From: Roseiarcus sp963765375
GTDB lineage: Bacteria > Pseudomonadota > Alphaproteobacteria > Rhizobiales > Beijerinckiaceae
Assembly: GCA_963765375.1 (NCBI GenBank)
Contig: CAVXVZ010000005.1
Span: 992,001 to 1,056,000, forward strand
Direction: 5' to 3'
DNA length: 64,000 nt
Made by a program: the position numbers and the translations under genes. This document shows, piece by piece, positions 1-8,866 of this stretch (position 1 is the first letter of the stretch; each line of letters begins with the position of its first letter). The notes beneath the pieces were generated by a model that did no database searches, was not told the origin of the DNA, and worked only from the letters and a program-made list of their open reading frames with translations.

Positions 1-757
1 CGCCTTCTGGATAGGCGCGGTCGGCGAACGCACGCTGGTATCGGGTCTCCAGCAAATGCATGTGCACCCGCCGTCCGGTGACGCGCGAAGCTTCGGCGAT
101 CCCAGCGATGAGTTCGTCCGAACACCATTGCGGACCGCTGGGCCCGAACTGAACGGAAAAAAGATCGCTCTCCGTCTCGGCAGCGATCTCTTCGACGTTG
201 GCGATCTGCTCCACGACCCCCGGCATCGAGGAGAGGAACTGCGTCTCGATCACCGCGCGGACATCGTCCGGCAGCTTCATCAGGACGCTGTCTTCGCCGT
301 CGTAGACCAAGGGGTTGCGATCGCGCATGGACACGGCGAGCGTGACGCGCAGGCCGACGTCCCGCGCGGCGCGCGCGACCTCCTTGGCCTCCTCAACGGG
401 TGCCACCGGCCCATGAAAGCGGGTGTAGTGGGCCATCACCGACCCCGCGCCGGCGCGCGCCGCGCGTCCGAAGGCGGCGAGCGCGCCGAGATAGGGGTCG
501 ATCGCGGGCATCGCGGCGAGCCGCAGCAGCCAGGTCTCGAGCGGTTTCCCAGCCGCGCCGAACGACGTCGGCGAGAGCGGGCGGGCGTGATCATGCGCAT
601 TGATGAGCGCGGGCATCGCCAGCAGGCGACGGATGGGCGGATGGGCCGAGGGAGTGGTCCCAGCGATGTGTCCGTCCCTGATCGACAGATCGACCGGCGG
701 ACCTGCCGGACTGCCGTCGGTCGGCAACAGGACAACGCCGGAAAGCCGGTCGATCAT
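1..757 (-). CDS. amidohydrolase family protein (3' end outside window)
   Basis: The visible 252 residues are the N-terminal part of a metal-dependent amidohydrolase. A beta-sandwich-like start is followed by the metal-binding motif NAHDHARPL near residue 62, and a later HMHLLETRYQ segment is typical of a TIM-barrel strand carrying another metal-ligand histidine. The frame stays open to the window edge, so the C-terminus is missing. The ATG lies 22 bases after the stop of the upstream cyclo-ligase-like gene, which makes it the last visible gene of the minus-strand biuret/ureide operon. The substrate is unknown. From context it probably deaminates or hydrolyses a ureide, a carbamoyl compound or an N-heterocycle. 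Family assignment is firm; function is inference. Confidence 0.8.
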   Translation of the reverse strand, partial: MIDRLSGVVLLPTDGSPAGPPVDLSIRDGHIAGTTPSAHPPIRRLLAMPALINAHDHARPLSPTSFGAAGKPLETWLLRLAAMPAIDPYLGALAAFGRAARAGAGSVMAHYTRFHGPVAPVEEAKEVARAARDVGLRVTLAVSMRDRNPLVYDGEDSVLMKLPDDVRAVIETQFLSSMPGVVEQIANVEEIAAETESDLFSVQFGPSGPQWCSDELIAGIAEASRVTGRRVHMHLLETRYQRAFADRAYPEG

Positions 758-779
758 TGCGAGACGCCGCCGATGAAGC

Positions 780-1559
780 TCACGTCGTCCGTCTCCTGCG
801 CTCGATCGTTTGCCTGAGCGCCCCAAGGAACGGAATGTCCGTGAACTGGTCCGGGCGCACCTTGTCCCAATCCACGCCTTCCGGCTGCGGGTAGGGCGTC
901 CGCGTCGCGATCAGCTCGACCTCGGTGGCGATGAAATGCAATGCCGAATCATGGCTCTCCATGACGACTTCGGAATCGGCGACGACTTGAGACGAATGCA
1001 CTGTCGCCGCAATCGGGGTCGCGGGGTTCACGAGCCCGAGTTCGCGGAAGACCCCCTGTTCGAGATCGGCGAACCCGGCGCCCTTTCCTGTGCGCCCGCC
1101 CGCCCTTGTCACCGCGACGCAGCCGACGACGCAGAAATCGAGCTTCGGCATGTCCTCGAAGCCGATCGCGTCTCCGTGCTCCATGAAGCCTTGCGCCGTG
1201 GCTGCGGTTTCGAAGTCGACGCCCTTTGCGGCGAGCTTCTCGGGATCGATGCGCAGATAAGGAAAGCCCCTAGTGAGATAAGGGACCGGCGAGAACAGCA
1301 GTTTGCCCTCGTAGAGCGCGCGCAGTCGAACCGGAATTTGCGGCGGGTCGGGATTGCACTTGATGACGCGAGCGCGCCGCCACTCGTCGAGCTCGCTCAG
1401 GCGCTTGGCGGCGACGTCGGCGCCGACGAAATTCGGAATGCGGTCGAAAGCAGGACCGATATTGACCTGTCGTTCGACCAGCCTCGTCCATACCCGATCA
1501 CGAATCGCGGCCTTGGCCCCATTGCGCTGAGCCCATCGAGAATCGTCACGTTCGGCCAT
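780..1559 (-). CDS. 5-formyltetrahydrofolate cyclo-ligase-like protein
   Basis: This 259-residue protein belongs to the MTHFS-like NagB/RpiA-fold superfamily. The sequence RLSELDEWRRARVIKCNPD resembles the ATP/folate-binding start, and GGRTGKGAGFADLEQGVF matches the glycine-rich motif near the C-terminus. The ATG was chosen because upstream residues in the open frame show no family similarity and overlap atzE. It sits 10 bases after the atzE stop and 22 bases before the amidohydrolase gene, so it is co-transcribed with them. Why a cyclo-ligase-like enzyme belongs in a ureide operon is unclear. It may have a non-folate substrate, or it may handle formyl groups released during ring degradation (inference). 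Confidence 0.75.
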   Translation of the reverse strand: MAERDDSRWAQRNGAKAAIRDRVWTRLVERQVNIGPAFDRIPNFVGADVAAKRLSELDEWRRARVIKCNPDPPQIPVRLRALYEGKLLFSPVPYLTRGFPYLRIDPEKLAAKGVDFETAATAQGFMEHGDAIGFEDMPKLDFCVVGCVAVTRAGGRTGKGAGFADLEQGVFRELGLVNPATPIAATVHSSQVVADSEVVMESHDSALHFIATEVELIATRTPYPQPEGVDWDKVRPDQFTDIPFLGALRQTIERRRRTT

Positions 1560-1569
1560 CTTCGCCCCA

Positions 1570-2973
1570 TTACGACAGTCTTGCGACCGGAGCGCGAACA
1601 ACGCCGTCCTTCTCCAGCGCCGCCGCGACGCGAAGCGCGAGATCCTCGCGCCACGGCGCGGCGATAATCTGCACCCCGATCGGCAGCCTTTCGCCTTCTG
1701 TCCACACCGGCGCCGCAACCACCGGCAGACCGATGAAGGAAATCGGCTGGGTGAACAGTCCTAGGTGTGGCCGCACCAGCATTTCGCGGCCAGCGAGCAC
1801 GAACGTCTTCTGCCCAAGCCTCGGCGCCCGGCACGGGGTTGCCGGCGCGAGCAGGATATCGAAATCGCGAAAAAGCGCCAGCGTCTCGACTCCGAATCGG
1901 CGGCGGAATTTTTGCGCCTGCGCGACCCAGGCGCCGGGAAGCATCGCCCCAGCGACCAGCCGGTCGCCGACATCGGGATCGAAATCCTGAAGGCGCGTGC
2001 GCAACCGCTCCAGATGAAGCGCGGCGCCTTCGACCATGGTGATCAGATAGGCCGCCGAACGCGCTTGCTCCACGTCGGCGAGTTCGACGGTCCGGTCCGC
2101 TTTCAACGCGCGGGCGACCGCATCGACGGCGGCGATCGCGCTCGGCTCGGCGGAGCGGGCGAAATAACCGCCAAGTCTCGCGACGCGAAGCCCTTTCGCG
2201 CCCTCTTCGAGCGTTGGCGAAGCGGGCGCCGCCGGCCTGTCGGCTTGCGCGGGGTCTGCCTCGTCTCGCCCGAGCATCGCATCGTACGCGAGCGCCAGAT
2301 CGCCAACGGATCGTGCGAGCGGCCCGACATGATCGAGGCTGGCGACGAACGGGAACGCGCCGGCGCGCGACAGCCGGCCGTAAGTCGGCTTGAGGCCGAA
2401 CAGTCCGCAGAGCGAACTCGGCACGCGAATGGATCCGTTGGTGTCCGACCCCAGCGCGATTGGAACCAGGCCGCCGGCCACCGCCGCGGCCGCCCCGCCC
2501 GACGATCCGCCGGTCATATGCCCGAGATCGTGCGGATTGCGTGACGGGCCGTCATGGGCATTCTGGCCGGTGAAGTCGTAGGCGTACTCGCCCATGTTGA
2601 GCGAGCCGATCAGGACGCCGCCCGCCGCTTCGAGCCGGGCGAGCGTGGTCGCATCAGCCTTGGCCGGCGGGCGATCGCGGTTGATCTTGGAGCCGGCGCG
2701 CGTCGGCAGGCCTTCGATGTCGAACAGGTTCTTGACCGCGAACGGCGCCCCCGCGAGCGGTCCCAGTCTCGCCCCGCGCGCCCGGGCTGCATCGATCGCC
2801 TCGGCCTTGGCGAGCGCGCGGGCCGCCGTGACGTCGGTGAAGGCGCCAAACGCCGTGTTCCGGGTCTTGATGCGGTTGAGGGCCTCCTGTGCGATCTCGC
2901 GCGCGCTCGCGGCGCCGGTTCGGACCGCCTCAGCGATCTCTCGAGCAGATCCGTCCAGGTGCGCCGCCGTCAC
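1570..2973 (-). CDS. atzE: 1-carboxybiuret hydrolase subunit AtzE (amidase signature family)
   Basis: A 467-residue amidase-signature (GatA-like) enzyme. The Ser-cisSer-Lys catalytic set is visible: the lysine in AVKNLFD near residue 82, the GGSSGG serine segment near residues 157-162, and the nucleophile region GSDTNGSIRVPSS just after it. Known AtzE works with the small subunit AtzG to remove an amide nitrogen from 1-carboxybiuret during cyanuric acid breakdown. The start is a GTG that overlaps the atzG stop by 4 bases, so the two are translationally coupled. No atzD (cyanuric acid hydrolase) is visible in the window, so the physiological substrate may differ from the classical pathway. The AtzE call rests on the adjacent AtzG-like gene. 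Confidence 0.85.
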   Translation of the reverse strand: MTAAHLDGSAREIAEAVRTGAASAREIAQEALNRIKTRNTAFGAFTDVTAARALAKAEAIDAARARGARLGPLAGAPFAVKNLFDIEGLPTRAGSKINRDRPPAKADATTLARLEAAGGVLIGSLNMGEYAYDFTGQNAHDGPSRNPHDLGHMTGGSSGGAAAAVAGGLVPIALGSDTNGSIRVPSSLCGLFGLKPTYGRLSRAGAFPFVASLDHVGPLARSVGDLALAYDAMLGRDEADPAQADRPAAPASPTLEEGAKGLRVARLGGYFARSAEPSAIAAVDAVARALKADRTVELADVEQARSAAYLITMVEGAALHLERLRTRLQDFDPDVGDRLVAGAMLPGAWVAQAQKFRRRFGVETLALFRDFDILLAPATPCRAPRLGQKTFVLAGREMLVRPHLGLFTQPISFIGLPVVAAPVWTEGERLPIGVQIIAAPWREDLALRVAAALEKDGVVRAPVARLS

Positions 2974-3158
2974 GGCGTGTATACCGGCGCGGGTTCCTCC
3001 TGATCGTCGAGCGAGATCGACAGAAGCTTCTTCGCCTCCTCGACCGCGATGCGCAAATGCACGATCGTCTGGGCGCGCGATTCCGGCGTCTGGGTCAGTC
3101 CGAGCAGCGGGGCCATCGCCTCGGCCAAAGCTTCGGGATCGAACGAATCCGGCGTCAC
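2970..3158 (-). CDS. atzG: AtzG-like small subunit (DUF4089, GatC-related)
   Basis: A 62-residue acidic helical protein resembling the AtzG/DUF4089 family, the GatC-like small subunit that stabilises AtzE. It starts with GTG, overlapping the stop of the preceding 50-residue ORF by 4 bases, and its own stop overlaps the atzE start by 4 bases. The pattern of leucine, alanine and acidic residues (DPEALAEAMAPLLGL, then VHLRIAVEEAKKLLS) fits a two-helix subunit that wraps round the amidase. In AtzEG the small subunit is needed for a soluble, active complex; that role is taken from the family and is not visible here. Confidence 0.8.
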   Translation of the reverse strand: MTPDSFDPEALAEAMAPLLGLTQTPESRAQTIVHLRIAVEEAKKLLSISLDDQEEPAPVYTP

Positions 3159-3307
3159 GCGACCGCCTGGGTCAACGCGGCCATGTCGAGCCTCGTCGCC
3201 TCGAGACCTGGAATAATGTTCACCATCGTCACGTCCTCGATCAGCGGGCGCTCATAGCCGCGTTCGACAGCGTTGTCGAGCGGCCAGCCAACTTGCGGCG
3301 CCTTCAT
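3155..3307 (-). CDS. small unrecognised protein, 50 aa, coupled to atzG
   Basis: A short open frame lies between the ABC ATPase stop and atzG. It starts at an ATG, encodes about 50 residues beginning MKAPQVGWPLD and ending LDMAALTQAVA, and its TGA overlaps the GTG start of atzG. I see no signal peptide, transmembrane segment or known motif. The 4-base overlap matches every other junction in this operon and favours a real gene. The ribosome-binding site is weak. It could be a coupling peptide, or the surviving end of a larger gene, since the frame stays open upstream towards the ATPase stop. I do not recognise it. Confidence 0.5.
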   Translation of the reverse strand: MKAPQVGWPLDNAVERGYERPLIEDVTMVNIIPGLEATRLDMAALTQAVA

Positions 3308-3388
3308 GCTACGAGTCCACGGCGACGACGGCCGAATGCGGGAATGAAGCCAGAGGCGAACCGCCTGGCGGCGGCTCCGATCATTTCG

Positions 3389-4924
3389 TCAATGACCCGC
3401 CATGTGGCGGCCGATCGTCGTCCGGTCCGCGCCTGCTCCCTCCGTGAGATAGGCGACCTTGCCGCCCGACATGACCGCGATGCGGTCGGAGAGCTCGAGA
3501 ATTTCGTCGAGATCCTCAGACACCAGCAGGACCGCCGCGCCTCGATTGCGCTGCTCCATGATCTGGGCGCGAATATCGGCGACCGAGGCGAAATCGAGGC
3601 CGAAGCACGGGTTGGCGACGATCAGAACGTCGACGTCTTCCGAGAGCTCGCGCGCCAGCACCGCACGCTGCACGTTGCCTCCCGACAGGTCGCGGATTTG
3701 CGTTTCCGTCGAGGGCGTTTTCACGTTGTAGCGGTCGATGAGATCGCGCGCCTTGGCTCGCATCGGCTCGCGCGAGAGCCAGAATCCGAGCCGCGACATC
3801 GGCGCTTTGTCGAACCGCCGAAACGCCATGTTCTCGGCGACCGACATTGTCGGCACCGTCGCGTTCTTCAGCGGCTCCTCCGGCAGCCCGAAAATCTTGA
3901 ACTTGTCGAAATGGTCCCTGATCGGCTCGAAGTCCTGGTCGTGGACCAGGATTTGCCCGAGCTTGATCGGCCGCTGGCCGGACAGCGCCTCGACCAGTTC
4001 GCTCTGGCCGTTGCCTGACACCCCGGCGATGCCGACGATCTCGCCCGCCTGGACCTTCAGATCGAAGCCCGTGACGGCGTCGCGCCCTTCGTCGTTCTCG
4101 GCGAAGAGACCGGCGATCTCAAGCGTCGTCCCGCTCTTCGGCGCGACCGCGCGCGCCGCGGAAGGACGCACGACCGCATCGCCGATCATCATCGCCGCCA
4201 TCTCGCGGGTCGAAACGGCGCCGACCTTGCCGCCGCCGACGCGAGCGCCGCGCCTCAGCACCGTGAAGTCGTCGCAGAACGCCTCGACCTCGCGGAATTT
4301 GTGGCTGATCATCGCAACGGTGATTTCGCCGCGGTGCGCCATGTCGCGCAAGAGCCCGAGAATTTCGTCTGCCTCGCCCGGCGTCAACACCGAAGTCGGC
4401 TCATCGAGAATGAGGAAGCGCTGATCGAGATAGAGCAGTTTGAGGATTTCGAGCTTCTGCTTTTCTCCCGCGGACAGGCTGGACACCGTCCTGTCGAGCG
4501 GCGCCCGGAACGGCATCCGCTCGAGGAAGCTTTCAAGCCCCTTCCGCTCCTTGCGCCAGTCGATGAACGACGGCGCGTCGGCGCGGCTGACGACGAGATT
4601 TTCCGCCGCCGTCAGCGCCGGCACCAGGGTGAAATGCTGATAGACCATGCCCACGCCCAGCGCCTGCGCATCCTTGGGATTGCGGACGGCTGCCTCGGTC
4701 CCGTCGAGCATGAGCTGGCCCTTGTCGGGAATGTAGAAGCCCATGATGCACTTCACGAGCGTCGACTTTCCGGCGCCGTTCTCGCCGAGGAGCGCGTGAA
4801 ACGAACCGGCCGGAACCTCGATCGACACGTCCTGCAGGGCGCGGAGCGCGCCGAAGGACTTGCTCATGCCGATCGTTTCGAGCGACGGCGCGCGGATCCG
4901 GGCAGTTGCGGCTGGAGCGGTCAT
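3389..4924 (-). CDS. BMP-type ABC transporter, duplicated ATP-binding protein
   Basis: A 511-residue protein with two fused nucleotide-binding domains, the architecture of ATPases that pair with BMP/nucleoside-type importers (YufO/NupA-like). The first domain has Walker A GENGAGKST near residue 48, signature LSAGEKQK and Walker B LILDEPTS. The second has an atypical Walker A region (GVSGNGQSE), signature LSGGNVQRAV and a Walker B region reading VANPCFGLD, where NPTRGLD is usual. The ATG overlaps the biuH stop (ATGA), so the gene is coupled to biuH. The longer open frame upstream lies inside biuH and is not the real N-terminus. It should energise uptake by the two permeases upstream in the operon. 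Confidence 0.92.
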   Translation of the reverse strand: MTAPAATARIRAPSLETIGMSKSFGALRALQDVSIEVPAGSFHALLGENGAGKSTLVKCIMGFYIPDKGQLMLDGTEAAVRNPKDAQALGVGMVYQHFTLVPALTAAENLVVSRADAPSFIDWRKERKGLESFLERMPFRAPLDRTVSSLSAGEKQKLEILKLLYLDQRFLILDEPTSVLTPGEADEILGLLRDMAHRGEITVAMISHKFREVEAFCDDFTVLRRGARVGGGKVGAVSTREMAAMMIGDAVVRPSAARAVAPKSGTTLEIAGLFAENDEGRDAVTGFDLKVQAGEIVGIAGVSGNGQSELVEALSGQRPIKLGQILVHDQDFEPIRDHFDKFKIFGLPEEPLKNATVPTMSVAENMAFRRFDKAPMSRLGFWLSREPMRAKARDLIDRYNVKTPSTETQIRDLSGGNVQRAVLARELSEDVDVLIVANPCFGLDFASVADIRAQIMEQRNRGAAVLLVSEDLDEILELSDRIAVMSGGKVAYLTEGAGADRTTIGRHMAGH

Positions 4925-5598
4925 GGCATCGCCTCGATGAAGGCTGTCGAGCGGCCGACGGCGCCGAACACCCCGCCCTGCATCTTGACCATCTTGAGAG
5001 CGGCGAGATGATTGCCGTGGTCGGTCGCGGCGCAGCAGTCCTCGAGGAGCACGCATTCGAAGCCGCGGTCGTTGGCTTCGCGCATCGTCGTATGGACGCA
5101 GACGTCGGTCGTGATCCCGGTGAGGACGATGTTGTCGATGCCGCGGGTGCGCAGCATCAGTTCGAGATCGGTGGCGCAGAACGATCCCTTGCCCGGCTTG
5201 TCGATCACCGGCTCGCCCGGCAGAGGTCGAAGCTCGTCGATGATCTCCCAGCCTCGCTCGCCGCGAACGAGCACCTTGCCGCAAGGTCCCGGGTCGCCGA
5301 TGCCGGCGCCGATCCGCTGCGAACGCCAGCGTTTGTTGGCGGGCAGATCGGCAAGATCCGGACGATGCCCTTCGCGGGTGTGAATGACGAGGTAGCCCTT
5401 TGCGCGAGCGGCCTCGAGCAGGGCGCGGATGGGTTCGATCGGCGCGCGGGTCAGCGAGATGTCGTAGCCCATCGCCTCGACATAGCCCCCCTTGCCGCAA
5501 AAATCGGTTTGCATGTCGATGACGATGATGGCGGTGTTCTCAGGCCGCCAGTCGCCGTTATACGGCCAGGGATAAGGGTCGGCGTCAAACGTCGGCAA
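4921..5598 (-). CDS. biuH: biuret amidohydrolase (cysteine hydrolase, isochorismatase fold)
   Basis: A 225-residue cysteine hydrolase that closely resembles, from memory, the characterised rhizobial biuret hydrolase BiuH. Shared segments include DADPYPWPYNG at the N-terminus, IDMQTDFCGKGGY, HTREGHRPDLADLPANKRW and TGITTDVCVHTTMREAND. The catalytic triad of this fold is visible as Asp in IDMQTDF, Lys in DKPGKGSF and Cys in TTDVCVHTT. It converts biuret to allophanate plus ammonia in the cytoplasm; allophanate is then split by AtzF, encoded divergently. It lies between the second permease gene and the ATPase gene, so uptake and hydrolysis are expressed together. This is the most specific function call in the operon. 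Confidence 0.9.
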   Translation of the reverse strand: MPTFDADPYPWPYNGDWRPENTAIIVIDMQTDFCGKGGYVEAMGYDISLTRAPIEPIRALLEAARAKGYLVIHTREGHRPDLADLPANKRWRSQRIGAGIGDPGPCGKVLVRGERGWEIIDELRPLPGEPVIDKPGKGSFCATDLELMLRTRGIDNIVLTGITTDVCVHTTMREANDRGFECVLLEDCCAATDHGNHLAALKMVKMQGGVFGAVGRSTAFIEAMP

Positions 5599-5607
5599 GG
5601 GACTGGC

Positions 5608-6525
5608 TCATTTCGCCATCGACAATTCGCCCGGCATGTCGCGCGCCGAATGTTTGGCGCTCGACGTCGCAATCATGATTGCGAGGGTGAGGATGTAAGG
5701 CGCGGCGTTGAAGAAATAATAGCCCTGGGTGATGCCGACTGATTGGAGCGACGGGCCGATCGCTCCTGCGGCCCCGAAGAGCAGCGCAGCGGCGATGCAG
5801 CGCAGCGGATCCCAACGGGCGAAAATGACCAGCGCCACGGCCATGAGGCCCTGCCCGGAGGACAGGCCCTGGTTCCACGAGCCCGGATAGGAAAGCGACA
5901 GGAACGCGCCGCCGACGCCGGCGAGGAAGCCGCCGACCGTCGTCGTCATCAGGCGCACGAAGTTGACGGAAATCCCCATGGCGCGCGCGGCAGCGGCGCT
6001 GTCGCCCACCGTTCTGACGACGAGTCCCCAACGGGTGTTGCGCAGCGACCAGGCGAGTAGAATCGCGAGCGCGATGCCGATGAAGAACAGGGGATTGACC
6101 TGCAGCGCGCTTTTCAGGTTGGCGTCGTCGGTCCAGAATCCCAGGGGGATCGAGCCGAGCCGAGGCGCGGTCGGCTGGATATAAGGCTTGCCGAAGAAAA
6201 ACGCGACGCCGACGCCAAACAGCATCATGGCGATGCCGACAGCGACATCGTTGACGCGCGGCAGCCCGCAGATCGAGCCATGCATCGCGCCGAGAACCGA
6301 GCCGGCGATCCCCGCCGCGATGACCCCGATCCACGGGCTACCTGTGTGGTAAGATGCTGCATACCCGACCATTGCGCCGAGGACCAGCGTCCCTTCGAGC
6401 CCAAGATTTACCCGCCCCGATTTTTCCGTCAGGCATTCGCCGAGGGAGACGAACATGAACGGCGTCGAAACGCGAATTGCGCCCCCGAGCAGGGCGATGA
6501 GGACTGTGGCGACGGCGTCGTTCAT
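5608..6525 (-). CDS. BMP-type ABC transporter permease 2
   Basis: A 305-residue membrane protein of the branched-chain/ribose permease superfamily as found in BMP-type systems (YufQ/NupC-like). It has about 8-9 hydrophobic segments, an early loop (RVNLGLEGTLVLGAMVGY) and the family loop GDSAAAARAMGISV that contacts the ATPase. The ATG overlaps the stop of permease 1 (ATGA), which fixes the start. The biuH gene begins 9 bases after its stop. It probably forms the heterodimeric channel with permease 1 for import of biuret or a related ureide; the substrate is inferred from context. Confidence 0.9.
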   Translation of the reverse strand: MNDAVATVLIALLGGAIRVSTPFMFVSLGECLTEKSGRVNLGLEGTLVLGAMVGYAASYHTGSPWIGVIAAGIAGSVLGAMHGSICGLPRVNDVAVGIAMMLFGVGVAFFFGKPYIQPTAPRLGSIPLGFWTDDANLKSALQVNPLFFIGIALAILLAWSLRNTRWGLVVRTVGDSAAAARAMGISVNFVRLMTTTVGGFLAGVGGAFLSLSYPGSWNQGLSSGQGLMAVALVIFARWDPLRCIAAALLFGAAGAIGPSLQSVGITQGYYFFNAAPYILTLAIMIATSSAKHSARDMPGELSMAK

Positions 6526-7664
6526 TTGCGGTCCTGTCCGCTTCCAAGCCGGAAGATGGCGAAACGCCCATAGAGTGTTTCCGAGGTCAAAAGAACCACG
6601 AAGATCAATCCCTGCAACACCAGAACCGTTGCGTCGGGCAGATCCATCCGCCGCTGAATGAGGCCGCCCGAGGCGACCAGTCCCCCGAGAAGGATCGCAA
6701 CCGGCGGAATGGCGAGCGGATTGTGACGGGCCAGGAACGACACCAGGATGCCGGTAAAGCCATAGCCGGCGGCGAGCGAGGCGTTGGCGCGTCCTTGGAT
6801 GGCCGCGACCTCGAAGAATCCGGCCAGCCCAGCGCAAGCCCCAGCGATCGCCGAACAGCCGACGATCAGCCGCCCGACGGGCAGCCCCTGCGCAAGCGCG
6901 GCGCGAAAATTGCCCCCCGTCAGCCGTGCCGCGAACCCGAAGGTCGTGCGCGACATCAGGAAGTAGAGGGCGACGCAAAGAGCGAGGCCGAACACGATTC
7001 CCCAATGGACCTCGGTGCCCGGAATCACTCCGACCATATAATCCTTGCCGAGCGGCTTGGTTGATGGCTTGTTGGGATCCGAAAGGTCGCGCAGCGCGCC
7101 TTCGACGAAGAAGTTCATGATCGCGATGCCGATGTATGTCAGCAGAAGCGACGAGATCGTCTCGTTGACGCCGCGCGCATAGCGCAGGAACCCGGCAAGG
7201 CCGACCCAAAAGCCGCCCACGATCATCGCGAAAATCGCCATGGCGATGAGCGTCGGAATCGGCGGTACGCGGCCGAGCATCGGAATCGCTAGCACCGCCG
7301 CAGCGAAGCCTCCGAGCACCAGCGCCCCTTCGCCGCCAATCATGATGAGGCCGATCCGGGCGGGGATTGCGACCGCGAGCGCGGTCAGAATCAAGGGCGC
7401 CGAGCGCTGCAGGGTGTTCTGCAGCGAGAACGAGGTTCCAAAGCCGCCTCGCCACACATAGGAGACGAAGTCGACCGGCGACTTTCCGATCGCCAGCAGA
7501 AAGACTGCAAACAGCGCCGCCGCGACCAGGAGCGCAAACAGCGGAATGACGACATATTCCGAATTGACGCGCAGCCGATCGACAAAGTCCGACCCGGCCG
7601 CGCGCGACGCGACCGGATCGACCATGCCGCGCGGCGCGCCGGTTGCGACAGGCGGATTCGACAT
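6522..7664 (-). CDS. BMP-type ABC transporter permease 1
   Basis: A 380-residue permease with a cytoplasmic N-terminus, a first membrane span near residue 40 and several further spans. It carries the family segments IPARIGLIMIGGEGALVLGG and the ATPase-contact loop LTGGNFRAALAQGLPVG. The start at MSNPPV was chosen because the longer open frame upstream reads out of frame through the binding-protein gene. It begins 20 bases after the binding-protein stop and overlaps permease 2 by 4 bases. It partners permease 2 in the inner membrane. Confidence 0.9.
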   Translation of the reverse strand: MSNPPVATGAPRGMVDPVASRAAGSDFVDRLRVNSEYVVIPLFALLVAAALFAVFLLAIGKSPVDFVSYVWRGGFGTSFSLQNTLQRSAPLILTALAVAIPARIGLIMIGGEGALVLGGFAAAVLAIPMLGRVPPIPTLIAMAIFAMIVGGFWVGLAGFLRYARGVNETISSLLLTYIGIAIMNFFVEGALRDLSDPNKPSTKPLGKDYMVGVIPGTEVHWGIVFGLALCVALYFLMSRTTFGFAARLTGGNFRAALAQGLPVGRLIVGCSAIAGACAGLAGFFEVAAIQGRANASLAAGYGFTGILVSFLARHNPLAIPPVAILLGGLVASGGLIQRRMDLPDATVLVLQGLIFVVLLTSETLYGRFAIFRLGSGQDRK

Positions 7665-7684
7665 CGGCTCTTCACCCTTCGCTT

Positions 7685-8818
7685 TCAGGTCGTCGAGCCG
7701 ACGACGCCCTCCAGCAGGTAATCCATCTTGTCGAGGAACGGGTCGAGATTGTCGTAGCTCTTGTCGATCACCACCTTGCCAGTCTTGTTGTCCTTCAGAG
7801 GACCGACGTAGATTGGAACCTTGTTTTTCATATCGGCGATCGCCGCCGTCGCTGCGGCTTTGGCCTCCTCGGTCGCGCCGGCGCCGAACGGGGTGTTCTG
7901 AACGAAATCGACCTCGTATCCGCCGGCGGTGAAGTTTGGCAGTGTCTTGCCCGCAGCGAGATCCGTGGCGTAGCCCTTGTAGATCGTGATCCACTTGTAT
8001 TCGGCGCCGGTGATGAAGCCCTTCGGCGCCAGCGGCGCCTGGCTCGCGTTGTGACCGCAGCTTTTGACGCCGCGCTTCTCGGCCGTCTCGATCACCACCT
8101 TTGGCCCATCGACGTGGCAGGTGATGACGTCGCACCCGGCGTCGACCAGGGCGTTGGCGGACTCCGCTTCGCGCACCGGCATCGACCAGTCACCTGTGAA
8201 GATGACCTGAACGACCGCTTTGGGGTTGACCTTCCTGGCGCCCAGCATGAACGAATTGATGTTGCTCAGCACGCTCGCGATCGGCTTGGCCGCGACGAAG
8301 CCGAGCTTGTTGGTCTTGGTCGACAGACCCGCCGCAACGCCGTCGACATAGTGCGCCTGATTGAGATAGCCGAAATAGGAGCCGGCGTTCTTCGGGTCGG
8401 TGTCCTTGTTCCAGAGCGGCGCCGCATGGCGAAACTCAACGTCAGGATATCTTTTCGCCAAGTCGAGCACGAACGGTTTATAATAGCCGAACGATGTCGC
8501 CAAGATGAGGCCAGCGCCGTCGAGGTTGATCATCGATTCCATCGACTTGGAGACCGCATCGGTTTCGGGCACGTTCTCTTCCTCGGCCACCTTCACGCCC
8601 GGCACCAGTTTCAGGGCTTCGACCGCAACCGCGTGCGCCTGGTTCCAGCCGAAATCGTCGCGGGCGCCGACATAGACCACGCCGACTGTCAGGTCCTTGG
8701 CGGCAAACGCGCGGTTGAGCGCGCCAAGATCGAGCGCTGCTCCCGCGGCCCCGAGGGCGGCGGACTTGAGAAGGCTGCGGCGAGAGAAACCCGTTGCTGA
8801 CATTACTGACGTCCTCAT
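7685..8818 (-). CDS. BMP family ABC transporter substrate-binding protein, Tat signal
   Basis: A 377-residue (or 372 from the second ATG at 8803) periplasmic binding protein of the BMP/Med family. The N-terminus has a twin-arginine motif, FSRRSLLKSA, and a hydrophobic stretch ending in RAFAAK, so export by Tat is likely. Family landmarks are VGVVYVGARDDFGWNQAH, LDGAGLILATSFGYY and the late HNASQAPLAPKG region near the ligand pocket. It is the first gene of the ureide operon, located just downstream of a sigma-54-type promoter. BMP proteins usually bind nucleosides; the neighbours (biuH, atzEG) suggest a ureide ligand here (inference). Confidence 0.9.
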   Translation of the reverse strand: MRTSVMSATGFSRRSLLKSAALGAAGAALDLGALNRAFAAKDLTVGVVYVGARDDFGWNQAHAVAVEALKLVPGVKVAEEENVPETDAVSKSMESMINLDGAGLILATSFGYYKPFVLDLAKRYPDVEFRHAAPLWNKDTDPKNAGSYFGYLNQAHYVDGVAAGLSTKTNKLGFVAAKPIASVLSNINSFMLGARKVNPKAVVQVIFTGDWSMPVREAESANALVDAGCDVITCHVDGPKVVIETAEKRGVKSCGHNASQAPLAPKGFITGAEYKWITIYKGYATDLAAGKTLPNFTAGGYEVDFVQNTPFGAGATEEAKAAATAAIADMKNKVPIYVGPLKDNKTGKVVIDKSYDNLDPFLDKMDYLLEGVVGSTT

Positions 8819-8866
8819 TGCTCGGAAGGTCTACGCGGGGTCGCGCCAAACCCGAGCCTCGCTTTT

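Noticed and set aside
56..1667. Long plus-strand open frames opposite the amidohydrolase and cyclo-ligase-like genes
   Set aside because: They are arginine- and proline-rich antisense frames typical of high-GC DNA, while the minus-strand frames carry clear family motifs.
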